From: Rhizobiaceae bacterium
Lineage (GTDB): Bacteria; Pseudomonadota; Alphaproteobacteria; Rhizobiales; Rhizobiaceae
Assembly (NCBI GenBank): GCA_017644105.1
Contig: JAEPMD010000002.1
Location: forward strand, 1-64,000
Length of the DNA: 64,000 nucleotides
Direction of reading: 5' to 3'
This document shows positions 63,467-64,000 of this stretch, piece after piece (the stretch's first letter is position 1; every line of letters starts with the position of its first letter). Both the position numbers and the translations under genes were made by a program. The notes under the pieces were generated by a model. The model did not search any database. It saw nothing but the letters and a program-made list of their open reading frames with translations, and was not told the origin of the DNA.

Positions 63467-64000
63467 TTATTTTGGAAGCAAGACGTCATCAATAACATGG
63501 ATCACACCATTTGACTGGTTCACATCAGCAATCGTCACCTTTGAAGCGCCTCCGCTTTCATCAAAAATATAGACGCTGCTGCCGTCGAGTTTAGCTGTCA
63601 ATGCATCACCGCTAACGGCATTAAAATTGTACGCGCCGCCATTTGATTTGATCTTTGCAACAAGATCAGAAGCCGAGATCTTACCAGCGACAACGTGTGA
63701 GGTGAGAACCTTTGTGAGCGTGTCTTTGTTTTCCGGTTTCAGCAAAGTTTCAACAGTGCCCTCTGGCAGCTCTGCAAAGCCTTCATTGATCGGCGCAAAA
63801 ACTGTAAAAGGACCTTCAGACATCAATGTATCAACAAGACCAGCTGCTTTGACCGCGGCAACCAAAGTTGTGTGGTCTTTTGAATTAACAGCATTCTCAA
63901 CAATGTTTTTATCAGAAAACATCGGAGCCCCACCAACCTCCGGGTTCATTGCATAAGCTGACCCTGTTGTCATGGCGATTGCTGCTATTGTGGTTAGGAT
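63467..64000 (-). CDS. Secreted fasciclin-domain protein, 5' end beyond window
   Basis: The frame is open to the right edge. The last nine visible codons upstream of the Met at 63973 encode ILTTIAAIA, continuing into MTTGSAYA, i.e. the core and cleavage region of a signal peptide, so the true start is outside the window. The mature part is a single FAS1 domain of about 150 residues (NIVENAVNSKDHTTLVAAVK, GPFTVFAPINEGFAEL, VLTSHVVAGKIS, then IADVNQSNGVIHVIDDVLLP). FAS1 proteins act in adhesion or surface processes; the specific role is unknown. Confidence 0.9.
   Translation of the reverse strand: MLTTIAAIAMTTGSAYAMNPEVGGAPMFSDKNIVENAVNSKDHTTLVAAVKAAGLVDTLMSEGPFTVFAPINEGFAELPEGTVETLLKPENKDTLTKVLTSHVVAGKISASDLVAKIKSNGGAYNFNAVSGDALTAKLDGSSVYIFDESGGASKVTIADVNQSNGVIHVIDDVLLPK

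Noticed and set aside
1-64000. tRNA, rRNA or CRISPR features
   Set aside because: No cloverleaf-like segments, rRNA signatures or regularly spaced direct repeats were recognised by eye; a covariance scan was not possible.

Overview
The window reads as a stretch of chromosome from an alphaproteobacterium, most likely of the Rhizobiales/Hyphomicrobiales type and moderately AT-rich by eye (base composition was not computed). The evidence is the gene content and order: hemW-rdgB-rph facing hrcA, dnaX-ybaB-recR, uppP to pyrF to pmtA to dnaJ-dnaK, rimP-nusA-ylxR-infB-rbfA-truB-rpsO-pnp, a RegB/ActS-type redox kinase with a RegA/ActR-type regulator, and a PmtA-type phospholipid N-methyltransferase. 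No rRNA, tRNA, CRISPR array or prophage was recognised.

Layout. 1-3.0 kb is a scarred mobile region: the edge of an unrecognised gene, about 800 bp without a convincing gene, an apparently intact IS110/IS1111-type transposase, and a tyrosine recombinase whose catalytic C-terminus is cut off by that insertion. 3.2-12.8 kb holds actR, hemW-rdgB-rph (minus) and hrcA, dnaX-ybaB-recR, an MltB-type lytic transglycosylase and a VOC protein (plus). 13-18.4 kb holds lepA, an AraC regulator with a divergent DUF3224 gene, a C45-type peptidase and an RsmB-type rRNA methyltransferase. 18.5-27.7 kb is a minus-strand catabolic operon (M20 deacylase, peptide-type ABC importer, aldehyde dehydrogenase, SDR), read divergently from a PAS-LuxR regulator across a perfect 20-bp dyad. 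27.7-38.6 kb carries an epimerase-like protein, queG, a GST, uppP, a small secreted protein, an NDUFA9-like protein, pyrF, a flavin reductase, pmtA and dnaJ-dnaK. 38.9-49.8 kb carries a class A PBP, an M20 dipeptidase, a three-hairpin sRNA candidate, polA, hrpB and the RegB/ActS kinase. 49.8-52.7 kb has a MATE exporter, a TfoX-N protein and an HxlR regulator with a divergent membrane protein. 52.8-62.8 kb is the transcription/translation operon rimP to pnp, followed by a small membrane protein and a fasciclin-domain secreted protein cut by the right edge.

How the parts work together. The rimP-pnp block makes ribosome maturation, antitermination, initiation and RNA decay factors. dnaK-dnaJ have a heat-shock-type promoter and an intergenic hairpin. 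The ABC/ALDH/SDR/M20 operon looks like an import, deacylation and oxidation pathway for an amide-linked amino-alcohol-like substrate under a dedicated PAS-LuxR sensor; the substrate is unknown. The redox pair ActS/ActR is present but split by about 45 kb, with actR beside the mobile scar. grpE is not in its usual place after hrcA.

The most unusual element is a roughly 175-nt minus-strand RNA at 42.66-42.83 kb. It has three consecutive hairpins, each exposing a C-rich loop that resembles an anti-Shine-Dalgarno sequence, and the last hairpin doubles as an intrinsic terminator.
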